A DNA stretch of 64,000 nt from Dietzia psychralcaliphila. GTDB lineage: Bacteria > Actinomycetota > Actinomycetes > Mycobacteriales > Mycobacteriaceae. Location of the stretch: assembly GCF_003096095.1 (NCBI RefSeq), contig NZ_CP015453.1, positions 2,542,001 to 2,606,000 on the forward strand, given 5' to 3'. This document shows, in pieces, positions 35,374 through 43,224 of the stretch (position 1 is the stretch's first letter; every line of letters starts with the position of its first letter). The position numbers were made by a program, and so were the translations under genes. Under the pieces are notes generated by a model. It made no database searches, was not told where the DNA came from, and saw only the letters and a list, made by a program, of their open reading frames with translations.

Positions 35374-37047
35374 ATGACCACCGATTCGACCCCCGGGCGC
35401 CGTCGAACTCTGGGCATCCTCAGCGTGTGCGCGTCCGTCGCGCTCCTCGGTTCGGCGTGCGGGACGCCGGTGGCCACGCCCGGGCCCGACGAGAGCCCGG
35501 CCGCCTACTCGGGGCTCGAGGTCAACGAGGACCGGATCGACTACGCGGTCGGGAAGGTCACCGACATCGTCGAGCAGGAACTGGAGGCCTCCGGCATCCC
35601 GGGCGCGGCCGTGGCCGTGGTGCACGGCGGCGAGGTGGTCCTCGCGGAGGGTTTCGGCGTCCGCGACACCGCGACCGGCGCGGCGGTGGACGAGCGCACC
35701 GTCTTCCCGCTGGCCTCGATCTCCAAGTCGGTCAGCGCCACGGTGGTGGCGGCGGAGAGCGCGAACGGCGAGGTCGACTGGTCCACGCCCGTCACCGAGT
35801 ACCTGCCGTGGTTCGAGCTCTCCGATCCCCGGTTGTCGCCCTTCGTGACCGTCGGCGACGTCTTCTCGCACCGCTCCGGGTTGCCCGAGCACGCCGGTGA
35901 CGACCTCGAGGACCTGGGTTACGACCGGCCGGCGGTCCTGCACGGACTGCGTCATCTGCCGCTGACGCCGTTCCGCGCCTCGTACGCGTACACCAACTTC
36001 GGGTTGACCGCCGGCGCCGAGGCGGTGGCGGTCGCGGCGGGGACGCCGTGGGACGAGCTCGGCCGCGAGCGGATATTCGACCCGCTCGGCATGGACGACA
36101 CCTCCTTCTCCCACGCCGAGCTGCTCGAGCGGGACAACCGGGCGGTCGGCCACGTCCACGCCGACGCCGATCAGGGCGATCCGAACGGGGACTGGGTGCC
36201 GGCCGACCCGCAGCGCGACCCCGACCCCCAGGCCCCGGCGGGTGGCCTGAGTTCGTCGGTGACCGACATGGCCGGGTGGATGGCGATGGTGCTGGACGAC
36301 GGCAAGGGGCCCGACGGCTCGCAGATCGTCCCCGTCGAGGCGCTGCGCGAGGCCCTCACCCCGCAGATCGTCTCCTCGCCGCCGCAGGCCGCGGTGGACC
36401 GCCCCGGCTCATACGGCTACGGGTTCAACATCGGCACCAGTTCCTCGGGGCGGGTCCAGTGGAGCCATTCGGGGGCCTTCGCGCTGGGCGCGGGCACGGC
36501 GATGCTCATGATGCCCTCGCTCGACGTCGGGATCATCACGCTCACCAACGCCTCGCCGAGCGGGGTGGCGGAGACGATCAACGCCCGCTTCGCCGACTAC
36601 GCCCAGTACGGGGACCCCACGCTGGACTGGCGGGAGCTGTTCGGCGGGGCGTTCGCACCACTACTCGATCCCGTCGGCGACCTGGTGGACGCGCGGCAGC
36701 CCGCCGATCCGGCTCCGCCGCGGGACCCGGCCGAGCTCATCGGGACCTACCGCAACGACTACTTCGGGACCATCGAGGTGCGCGGTTCAGGGGACTCGCT
36801 GGAACTGTCTGTGGGCCGCGGCGCCGCCCCCTGGCCGCTCGAGCACTGGGATGGCGACACGTTCGCCGTCGAACCGGTCAGCGAGAACTGGCCGCCGGGC
36901 TCTCGGGGTTCCGTGACGTTCGACGACGACGAGGTCACCGTCGAACTCCTGGACGGCAACGGTCTCGGGACCTTCACCCGCGCGCCCGCCGACGACGAAC
37001 CCGGTGCCACCGCGGACACCGACGAACCCGGCCCGACCGGCGCCTGA
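35374..37047 (+). CDS. Class C beta-lactamase-like serine hydrolase lipoprotein
   Basis: A 557-residue lipoprotein: lipobox LLGSAC with Cys29, so it is anchored outside the membrane. The serine beta-lactamase/penicillin-binding-protein fold shows Ser115-x-x-Lys118 (SISK), Tyr206-x-Asn208 (YTN) and a His-Ser-Gly box (WSHSGAF). A C-terminal ~130-residue beta-domain (DUF3471-like: IGTYRNDYFGTIEV) follows. Such proteins are often esterases or peptidases rather than antibiotic-resistance enzymes. It starts nine bases after the GH1 gene and ends in an acidic Pro/Thr tail. Confidence 0.85.
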   Translation: MTTDSTPGRRRTLGILSVCASVALLGSACGTPVATPGPDESPAAYSGLEVNEDRIDYAVGKVTDIVEQELEASGIPGAAVAVVHGGEVVLAEGFGVRDTATGAAVDERTVFPLASISKSVSATVVAAESANGEVDWSTPVTEYLPWFELSDPRLSPFVTVGDVFSHRSGLPEHAGDDLEDLGYDRPAVLHGLRHLPLTPFRASYAYTNFGLTAGAEAVAVAAGTPWDELGRERIFDPLGMDDTSFSHAELLERDNRAVGHVHADADQGDPNGDWVPADPQRDPDPQAPAGGLSSSVTDMAGWMAMVLDDGKGPDGSQIVPVEALREALTPQIVSSPPQAAVDRPGSYGYGFNIGTSSSGRVQWSHSGAFALGAGTAMLMMPSLDVGIITLTNASPSGVAETINARFADYAQYGDPTLDWRELFGGAFAPLLDPVGDLVDARQPADPAPPRDPAELIGTYRNDYFGTIEVRGSGDSLELSVGRGAAPWPLEHWDGDTFAVEPVSENWPPGSRGSVTFDDDEVTVELLDGNGLGTFTRAPADDEPGATADTDEPGPTGA

Positions 37048-37059
37048 CCTCCCCCGCCC

Positions 37060-37171
37060 CTGCATTCGGACCGCGGGGCGTTCAGGCCGCCCTGCGTCCG
37101 GACCGCGGGGCGTTCGGGCCGCCCTGTGTTCGGGCCGCCCTGCGTTCGGACCGCGCTGCGTTCGGACCGCG
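37060..37171. repeat. Seven tandem 16-bp units between convergent genes
   Basis: Seven consecutive 16-bp blocks cover 37060-37171 without gaps. Their consensus is CTGCGTTCGGACCGCG, with some blocks reading GGGCGTTCGGGCCGCC. The last two are identical. The array begins 12 bases after the stop of the beta-lactamase-like gene and ends seven bases before the stop of the AI-2E gene on the other strand. Confidence 0.92.
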
Positions 37172-37178
37172 CGGTGCG

Positions 37179-38312
37179 TCAGTCCGGCGCCGGCAGCTTG
37201 CCGGCGCGCCGCCGGTCGCGCTTGGTGTCGGCGTCGGGGGTGGTCAAGAAGGTCGAGAACCACCGCATCCGCGGGTCGGCGTCCACCAGGAAGGCCTTGA
37301 CGGCGAGCGTCAGCGGCACCGCCAGGATCGCGCCCAGCGCGCCCGCCACCGAGGCCCAGAACACCAACGACAGGAACGTGACGGTAGGGGTGAGCCCCAC
37401 GGCATCGCCGGTGAACTTGGGCTGGATGAAGCTCTGGATGACCAGGTTGACCACGCTGTAGATCACCACCACCCAGATGGCGTCGACCGGTCCCCCGGTC
37501 AGCAACGCGAAGAGCACCGGCGGTACGAGGCCCAGGACGAAGCCGATGTTGGGGATGTAGTTGGTGACAAAGGCGAGGACGCCCCACACCAGCGCCAGCG
37601 GCACCCCGATGATCAGCAGCGCCACCACGTCGATGACCGCCACGATGAGACCGAAGATCGTCGAGACGATCCAGTACGACTTCACGCCATGGGTGAACGA
37701 GCTGAGGGCGTCCGCCAGGCGGGGCCGCTGGCGGGCGATCACGGCCCGACGACGGGCGATGCCGGGGATATCGAACACCAGGAAGGTCAGCGCGATCACC
37801 AGGACGGTGAGCTGGCCGCCCGCCGAGGACAGTTGCCCCGCCACGTTCTGGACGGTGCCGATGATCGTGCCGGGGTCCACTCCGGCCAGGCTCGAGGAGA
37901 CCTGGTCCTCATTCACCCCGAACCGGCCGAGGAACTCGATGGTCTGGTTGTACAGCTCGACGAACCTGTCCTGGTACTGCGGGATCTCCTCGGCGGCGAT
38001 CCACAACGCCCACACGAGCATGCCGACGAGCGCTGCCAGCAGGAGATAGAGCACCAGCAGGACGATGATCATCCCGCCCCACCTCGGCATGCCTGCGCGA
38101 TCGAGCAGCCGCTGGAGCGGCTGGGCGGCGATCACCAGGTTGAGGGCGAGGAAGGCGGGCATGACCATGTTCGCGTGTTGGGAGATCCCCCAGAGCACCA
38201 CGAACGCGGCGGCCACCGACACCACGGTGACGGCGGCGATCCCCCAGCTCTTGGGCTCTTCGTGCGGGGCGACCAGATCGGGTTCGCGCTCGCCGTCACC
38301 GGTGGTGGTCAT
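37179..38312 (-). CDS. AI-2E family transporter
   Basis: A 377-residue membrane protein with about eight hydrophobic segments and the family's conserved central helix pair (GVLAFVTNYIPNIGFVLGLVPPVLFALLTGGP) and C-terminal FIQPKFTGDAVGLTPTVTFLSLVFW. Members are proposed exporters of autoinducer-2 or Na+(Li+)/H+ antiporters; the substrate here is unknown. A cytosolic basic tail (TKRDRRRAGKLPAPD) ends the protein. A standalone gene, convergent with the beta-lactamase-like gene. Confidence 0.88.
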   Translation of the reverse strand: MTTTGDGEREPDLVAPHEEPKSWGIAAVTVVSVAAAFVVLWGISQHANMVMPAFLALNLVIAAQPLQRLLDRAGMPRWGGMIIVLLVLYLLLAALVGMLVWALWIAAEEIPQYQDRFVELYNQTIEFLGRFGVNEDQVSSSLAGVDPGTIIGTVQNVAGQLSSAGGQLTVLVIALTFLVFDIPGIARRRAVIARQRPRLADALSSFTHGVKSYWIVSTIFGLIVAVIDVVALLIIGVPLALVWGVLAFVTNYIPNIGFVLGLVPPVLFALLTGGPVDAIWVVVIYSVVNLVIQSFIQPKFTGDAVGLTPTVTFLSLVFWASVAGALGAILAVPLTLAVKAFLVDADPRMRWFSTFLTTPDADTKRDRRRAGKLPAPD

Positions 38313-38366
38313 GGTCCCTCCTCGACCCGCGCCCCGTGCGCTGGACGCGGATCAGAGTAGACCCTG

Positions 38367-39410
38367 TCAGCTCCCGGTCAGAGCCGAACGGATGGCGTCG
38401 ACGTGAACGTCGTCGAGGTCGGACGGATCCCAGGTGGGATTGCGGTCCTTGTCGATCACCACGGCCCGCACACCCTCGACGAAGTCCGGGCGGGCGGTGA
38501 TCCATCCACCCAGTGCCAACTCGTTGTCCAGGCACTCACGCAGATCGGCCGCCGCGGCCCCCGCGCGGAGCAGCTCGATGGTCGCGATGACCGACGTCGG
38601 GCAGTGCGACCGCAGCATCTCCAGGGTCGCGGTGGCCCACTCGTCCTGCTCACCGGATTCCAGGGCTGCGACCATCTCCTGCACGGTCCCGCGGGAGAAG
38701 ACGTCCTCGATCCGGTCGATGTGGTGCTCCACGGCGGACTCCCCCGCCGCCGAGTGCTCGAGGCCGAACCGGTCGAGGGCGGCGTCCAGGCCGACCTCGC
38801 CGATGGCGGTGACGAAGGCGTCGCGGTCCTCGTCGTCGATCAGGTGGGTGGCCAGACCCGTGTACAGCGCGTCGGCGGAGTTCATCCTGACCCCCGTGGT
38901 GCCCAGGTAGATGCCCACCGCGAGGCCCCGGGTCCCTCCGCCGCACAGGCGGGGCAGGAAGTGGCTGGCGCCGACGTCGGGGATGAACCCGATGGCCGTC
39001 TCCGGCATGGCCATCATGACCTTCTTGGTGACCACGCGATGCGAACCGTTGATGGAGACCCCGAGCCCGCCGCCCATCGCGACGCCGTGGATCACGGCGA
39101 CCGTCGGCACGCGGTGCGTGTGGTACGCGAGATCCATCGCGTACTCCTCGGAGAAGAACTCCCGGTTGGTCTGGTGCTCCCCCGCGGCCGCGGCGTCGCG
39201 CAGCGCGCGGATGTCGCCGCCCGCACAGAACGCCTTCTCCGAGGTGCTGGTGGTGACGACGGCCTCCACGCCCGCGTCCTCCGCGGCGGCATCCAGGGCG
39301 GAGTGCAGGGCCCGGCACATGGGGAGGTCGAGGGAGTTCAGGGCCTTGGGGCGGTCCAGGACGATGTGCTGCATCCGGCCTTCTCGCCGGGTGGTGACGA
39401 ATTCGCTCAT
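38367..39410 (-). CDS. Enoyl-CoA hydratase/isomerase family, 3-hydroxyisobutyryl-CoA hydrolase-like
   Basis: A 347-residue crotonase-fold enzyme, longer than plain enoyl-CoA hydratases (~260) and of the length of 3-hydroxyisobutyryl-CoA hydrolases of valine breakdown. Oxyanion-hole motifs: EKAFCAGGDIRALRD and VIHGVAMGGGLGVSINGSHR. The active-site region MAMPETAIGFIPDVGASHFLPRLCG matches the HIBCH type. It resembles M. tuberculosis EchA9 in type. Two palindromes upstream (39420-39465) suggest specific regulation. Confidence 0.87.
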   Translation of the reverse strand: MSEFVTTRREGRMQHIVLDRPKALNSLDLPMCRALHSALDAAAEDAGVEAVVTTSTSEKAFCAGGDIRALRDAAAAGEHQTNREFFSEEYAMDLAYHTHRVPTVAVIHGVAMGGGLGVSINGSHRVVTKKVMMAMPETAIGFIPDVGASHFLPRLCGGGTRGLAVGIYLGTTGVRMNSADALYTGLATHLIDDEDRDAFVTAIGEVGLDAALDRFGLEHSAAGESAVEHHIDRIEDVFSRGTVQEMVAALESGEQDEWATATLEMLRSHCPTSVIATIELLRAGAAAADLRECLDNELALGGWITARPDFVEGVRAVVIDKDRNPTWDPSDLDDVHVDAIRSALTGS

Positions 39411-39419
39411 GTTCCCAGT

Positions 39420-39465
39420 GTGTCAGGCCGGCCTGACACCGTCGCCCGGATACTAGGAATTCCTA
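39420..39465. promoter_or_regulatory. Two palindromes upstream of the hydratase gene
   Basis: A perfect 20-bp palindrome with half-site GTGTCAGGCC (39420-39439) is followed 14 bases later by the perfect 12-bp palindrome TAGGAATTCCTA (39454-39465). The first lies 10 bases upstream of the ATG, well placed for repression. Which regulator binds is unknown; a TetR gene lies at 40483-41046. Confidence 0.6.
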
Positions 39466-39505
39466 CCTAGACCGCCCCCGCAATCGGGCCGCGCCCCACC
39501 TCTCG

Positions 39506-40408
39506 TCAGAGCAGCTCCGACGCCACGTCCGGCACGTACTTGAACTCCTCGCGCGGCGGCCGCTCGTAGCTGGCGCCCTCGGGCCGCTCCGGGATGTCGA
39601 ACGACGGCGGCTCCAACTTCTCCCACGGCACGGTGGAGAGCAGGTGCGAGATCACGTTGATCCGCGATCGCTTCTTGTCCTCCGACTCGACCGTGTACCA
39701 GGGCGCCTCGGGGATGTCGGTGTGGATGAACATCTCATCCTTGGCCCGGCTGTACGCCTCCCACCGATTGATGGACTCCAGGTCCATCGGCGAGAGCTTC
39801 CATCGACGCATGGGATCGGAATGGCGGTCCCGGAAGCGGCGCTCCTGCTCCTCGTCGGAGACGGAGAACCAGTACTTGCGCAACATGATCCCGTCCTCCA
39901 CCAGCAGGCGCTCGAAGATCGGCGCCTGGTGCAGGAAGCGGCGGTACTCGTCGGTGGTGCAGAAGCCCATCACGCGCTCCACGCCGGCCCGGTTGTACCA
40001 GGAGCGGTCGAAGATCACGATCTCCCCGGCCGCGGGCAGGTGCTCGATGTAGCGCTGGAAGTACCACTGGGTCTTGTGCACCTCGTTCGGCGCGGGCAGC
40101 GCGACCACACGGGCGTGCCGGGGGTTGAGGTACTGGGTCATGCGTTTGATCGCCGAGCCCTTGCCGGCGGCGTCCCGGCCCTCGAACACCACCACCAGCC
40201 GGTTGCCGGTCTCCTTGAGCCAGGCCTGCATCTCCACGAGCTCGGCCTGCAACCGCTCGAGTTCGGCCTCGTAGGCCTTCTTGGGCAGTTTCTCCAGGCC
40301 GCTGGGGAGCACGTCCTTCTTCTTGGACCCGCTCTTGCCGCCGCTTCCCGAGGACTTGCTCTTGCCGCCCTTCGGGGTGGCCTTCTTGTCGTCCTTCTTG
40401 CCGCTCAT
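39506..40408 (-). CDS. ppk2: Polyphosphate kinase 2
   Basis: A 300-residue PPK2, which uses polyphosphate to phosphorylate nucleoside (di)phosphates. Walker A GRDAAGKGS is at residues 77-85, Walker B-like VIFDRSWYNRAGVERVMG near 131, and the lid region RFRDRHSDPMRRWKLSPMDL follows. The first ~32 residues are a lysine/serine/glycine-rich tail (KKDDKKATPKGGKSKSSG) that may bind polyphosphate. ATG 40408 places this tail at the N-terminus. Confidence 0.93.
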   Translation of the reverse strand: MSGKKDDKKATPKGGKSKSSGSGGKSGSKKKDVLPSGLEKLPKKAYEAELERLQAELVEMQAWLKETGNRLVVVFEGRDAAGKGSAIKRMTQYLNPRHARVVALPAPNEVHKTQWYFQRYIEHLPAAGEIVIFDRSWYNRAGVERVMGFCTTDEYRRFLHQAPIFERLLVEDGIMLRKYWFSVSDEEQERRFRDRHSDPMRRWKLSPMDLESINRWEAYSRAKDEMFIHTDIPEAPWYTVESEDKKRSRINVISHLLSTVPWEKLEPPSFDIPERPEGASYERPPREEFKYVPDVASELL

Positions 40409-40482
40409 GGTCGCGATCCTACGGCCCCGGGCGCACCCACCCGGGCCGATCCGGGTGCAGCCGGCACCCGGCTCGCGCGACA

Positions 40483-41046
40483 ATGGCGTGCGTGAGGTCC
40501 CGAGACGCCATCCTGGAAGCCACCCGATCGGTGATCGGGGAGGTCGGCTTCGACGGGGTGAACATCGCGGCCGTGGCCAAGCGGGCCGGGGTGAGCCGGC
40601 AGACGGTGTACTCGATCTTCGGCACCCGCGAGGACCTGGTCTCCCAGGCCGTCTCCGACCGGTTGACCACGCTGAACGGTGCCTTCACGGACTTACTCGA
40701 GTCGGCCGCCACCCCGCTGGAACTGTTGGTGGAGATCATCGTCCAGGCCCGCCACCGCATCCTGGGCGACCCGATGCTGCGTGTCCTCACGCTGTCCGGC
40801 AGCGGCAACCCGGTCTTCGATCCCGGTGCCGCCGAACGCGCCCTCGCGTACTGCGTGGGCCTGCTCGCGCCCGCCGTCGACCGATTCCCCGAACTGTCCG
40901 GCCGCGTCGAGTTCCTCGCCGACATCGGAGTGCACGTGGGCTGGTCGGTGCTGTGTCTCGACGACCCCGACTCCCGGTCCGACGCCGACCTGCGCGAGTT
41001 CCTCACCGCCTGGCTCGCGCCGCTAGTGGGAGCGCGAGCCGGGTGA
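40483..41046 (+). CDS. TetR-family transcriptional regulator
   Basis: A 187-residue TetR protein. The helix-turn-helix (residues ~8-53) reads ILEATRSVIGEVGFDGVNIA ... AGVSRQTVYSIFGTREDL. The C-terminal domain is otherwise unplaced. ATG 40483 or GTG 40492 could start it. Its stop overlaps the HAD hydrolase GTG (GTGA), so it is co-translated with that gene. It is divergent from ppk2, whose promoter it may control. Confidence 0.85.
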   Translation: MACVRSRDAILEATRSVIGEVGFDGVNIAAVAKRAGVSRQTVYSIFGTREDLVSQAVSDRLTTLNGAFTDLLESAATPLELLVEIIVQARHRILGDPMLRVLTLSGSGNPVFDPGAAERALAYCVGLLAPAVDRFPELSGRVEFLADIGVHVGWSVLCLDDPDSRSDADLREFLTAWLAPLVGARAG

Positions 41047-41774
41047 GCGCGGGCCGGGTGAGCGGAACCGCACTGGTCCTGTGGGACCTCGACCTCACGC
41101 TGCTCGACCCCGCCGGGTTCGGCTCGCGGATGATCGCTCCCGCACTCAGCGAGATGCTGGGCCGCGACCCCGTCATGGGAGCGTCATTCGCCGGGCGGAC
41201 CGACCGGGCGATCCTCACCGACCTGCTCGAGAGAAACGGGATAACCCGGCCCGACGACGAGGACATCACCCGCCTGATGGACGCGGTCGCCGAGCGGTGC
41301 GAGGCCCACGGGCAGAACCTCCTCGACGCCGGAGGCGGAGCGCTTCCGGGAGCGCACGAGGCGGTGACAGCGCTCGCCTCGGTCGAGGGGCTGCATCAGG
41401 GGATCGTCACCGGCAACATGCGTCGCACCGCCCTGCTCAAGCTGCGACTCTGCGGGTTCGACGGCCTGCCGGATCCGGGGCTGGGGGCGTTCGGCGATCA
41501 TCACACCGACCGCGCCGACCTCGTCCGTGGGGCTGTCGACAGGGCCCGCGGCCGCGGGCTCGACGTGGCCGCCACCGGTGCGGTGGTGATCGGTGACCAT
41601 GTCCACGACGTCCGTGGCGCACTCGACGCGGGGGTCCGCTGTGTGGCCGTGGCCACCGGCCGGGTCCCCGCTGACGAGCTCCACGCCGCCGGTGCCCATG
41701 CTGTCCTCCCGGACCTCACCGATCCCCACGCCCTACTCGCCGCTATGCACGACGCACTCCTCGCCCCCTCCTGA
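41043..41774 (+). CDS. HAD-superfamily hydrolase (phosphoglycolate phosphatase-like)
   Basis: A 243-residue phosphatase-like protein. HAD motif I LWDLDLTLLD has the Asp nucleophile at residue 15 and general acid at 17; motif II is IVTGN, and motif IV is GDHVHDVRGALDAG. A helical cap lies between motifs I and II, the Gph/beta-phosphoglucomutase type. The substrate is unknown. GTG 41043 overlaps the TetR stop; GTG 41058 is an alternative. Confidence 0.87.
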   Translation: MSAGRVSGTALVLWDLDLTLLDPAGFGSRMIAPALSEMLGRDPVMGASFAGRTDRAILTDLLERNGITRPDDEDITRLMDAVAERCEAHGQNLLDAGGGALPGAHEAVTALASVEGLHQGIVTGNMRRTALLKLRLCGFDGLPDPGLGAFGDHHTDRADLVRGAVDRARGRGLDVAATGAVVIGDHVHDVRGALDAGVRCVAVATGRVPADELHAAGAHAVLPDLTDPHALLAAMHDALLAPS

Positions 41775-41828
41775 CTCCAATCCACGCGTTCTTGACCCCG
41801 CCACCGCGCCCGTCCGCCCCCTCTCAGG

Positions 41829-41896
41829 CCCCCAGCCGCACCGCCCAGTGGTCGCAGCACCGCGCAGACCCCCAGCCGCACCGCCCAGTGGTCGCA
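41829..41896 (+). repeat. 28-bp direct repeat abutting the left palindromic element
   Basis: A 28-bp sequence (CCCCCAGCCGCACCGCCCAG plus TGGTCGCA) occurs at 41829-41856 and again at 41869-41896 without mismatch. The second copy runs into the left terminus of the 75-bp element that starts at 41888, so the terminus GTGGTCGCA is present twice. Confidence 0.92.
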
Positions 41897-41962
41897 CTCT
41901 CCGTGCCGCAAGTCGCGACTACCGTGCCAGAAGGGCCAATTCACCACGGTGGTTGCGACCAC
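41888..41962 (+). repeat. 75-bp palindrome-ended element, copy 1 (left of DUF559 gene)
   Basis: The ends are inverted repeats: GTGGTCGCACTCTCCGTG at the left matches the complement of the right end (GTGGTCGCAACCACCGTG) at 14 of 18 positions. The interior holds CCGTGCCAG. Copy 2 at 43016-43090 is the same length in opposite orientation; I count 54 of 75 identical positions without gaps after inversion. Confidence 0.85.
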
Positions 41963-41992
41963 GGGCCCCGGCTGCCTGGCGGAGGCGGCCAC

Positions 41993-42880
41993 TCACGGTG
42001 CACAACGCCCTCGAACGAGAGCCGCTCTGATCTGTCGCACGACCGCCGACGGGTTGCGCAACATCTGAGCGGTTATCCGCACCACCTGCCAGCCCAGTTC
42101 TGCGAGTTCGGCGTTGATGCGGGAGTCTCTCTCCCACGTAGAACGGCTGCTGTGGACTCTGCCGTCATAGAAGATCGCCACCTTCTCTCGCGAATAGCCG
42201 AAGTCGGCGGTCGTGACGATCACCCCGTGCTCGCTGTAGATCGTCACCTGCGCCTCCGGATCGGGTAGATCGGATCGCCAGAGCAGCAGTCTCAGCCTGG
42301 TCTCCGGTGGGGAGTCCGCCCGCCTATCGCAGTGGCTAAGCAGGCCCCGCACTCTGGGGAGCCCGCGCACACCGCTCAGCTGTAGCGCCAACTCGCTCAC
42401 TTCAGACACGTCGGTCCCGGTCCGATTGCACAGTGCGTCGACCTTCGCAATTGCGCGCTCGTCGTCGTCATCCCACCGTGCCACGTCGATTGCCGTGCGG
42501 GACACGGCCGTCATCTGCACGCCGTGCCGGGTGGTGAGTTGACCCGCGGGTAGGGGGCTTCGTAGTCGGCGTAGCCGCACGCCGACGGGAGCATGCGGAG
42601 TCCCGGGCGCATATATCTCGACCTGTCGAGTGATCGACTCCGGGGCGTACCAGCGCTCACCGTGTAGATGGGCCGCGGCCATCCCGCACACCACTGACCC
42701 TGGTGGTGCCCAGAGAGCCGCGGCACGCACGAGGATAGTTGGAACGAGAGGCATCGGGGCGCTCACATAGACATCTGGGAACACCCGGTGGTGCGCGGTA
42801 CGGAGTCTGTGCTCGGAAACTCGGCCAGATGCGAGCGCAGCGCTACCGAGGAAAGGCTCGCCGGGTTCAGGTGCTGTCAC
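41993..42880 (-). CDS. AbiEi-like/DUF559 (Vsr-like endonuclease fold) protein
   Basis: A 295-residue protein. The N-terminal ~130 residues (winged-helix-like, VSEHRLRTAHHRVFPDVYVS ... CGMAAAHLHG) resemble the AbiEi antitoxin/transcription-regulator type. The C-terminal ~110 residues resemble the DUF559 very-short-patch-repair-like nuclease fold (SPPETRLRLLLWRSDLPDPE ... VAIFYDGRVHSSRSTWERDSRINAELAELGWQVVRITAQ), with Glu and the Asp/His positions of a PD-(D/E)XK-like site. No partner toxin gene adjoins it. GTG 42880 is the start. The function of this multi-copy actinobacterial family is not established. It is bracketed by the two 75-bp elements. Confidence 0.75.
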   Translation of the reverse strand: MTAPEPGEPFLGSAALASGRVSEHRLRTAHHRVFPDVYVSAPMPLVPTILVRAAALWAPPGSVVCGMAAAHLHGERWYAPESITRQVEIYAPGTPHAPVGVRLRRLRSPLPAGQLTTRHGVQMTAVSRTAIDVARWDDDDERAIAKVDALCNRTGTDVSEVSELALQLSGVRGLPRVRGLLSHCDRRADSPPETRLRLLLWRSDLPDPEAQVTIYSEHGVIVTTADFGYSREKVAIFYDGRVHSSRSTWERDSRINAELAELGWQVVRITAQMLRNPSAVVRQIRAALVRGRCAP

Positions 42881-43224
42881 CCAACGATCATCTGTCTACC
42901 GAGGCGAGACTAGCGCTTGGACTAGCCCGACTGTGGATGAGGTGGACGATCATCCACAGCCCGCCACGACGGCGGCGACCGGAATGCACCGACGGCCCCG
43001 GAAACAGCCCAGCTACTGGTCGCACTCACCGTGGAATCTCGCCAGATCTGGCACGGAAGCTACGACCCGCGGCACGGTGGGTGCGACCAGCGGAGGGGGC
43101 GGACGGATGGGACGGGGGCGAGAGCCCGAGGGGTGCAAGGCCGGGGCGAGAGGACGTATGGACGGAGGCGGCGCGGGGCTGATCACTGGGCGCAGGCGCG
43201 GAGGCGCCGCGCCGGCGGGGCGGG
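42881..43224. other. 344-bp gene-free region upstream of the DUF559 gene
   Basis: This spacer lies between the DUF559 start and the ABC-F stop. It holds the second 75-bp palindromic element (43016-43090). The remainder (43091-43224) is G-rich with no supported reading frame. Promoter elements for the DUF559 gene were not recognised. Confidence 0.6.
43016..43090 (-). repeat. 75-bp palindrome-ended element, copy 2 (right of DUF559 gene)
   Basis: Ends are CTGGTCGCACTCACCGTG and its near-complement CACGGTGGGTGCGACCAG. It is oriented opposite to copy 1, so the pair brackets the DUF559 gene as an outer inverted repeat. The shared interior block reads CCGTGCCAGA on the minus strand. Confidence 0.85.

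Noticed and set aside
37060-37171. CRISPR-like array
   Set aside because: Units are contiguous with no unique spacers, too short (16 bp), and no cas genes occur in the window.
41993-42880. AbiE toxin-antitoxin pair
   Set aside because: No adjacent AbiEii-type nucleotidyltransferase gene is present on either side, and the C-terminal half looks like a DUF559 nuclease domain instead.
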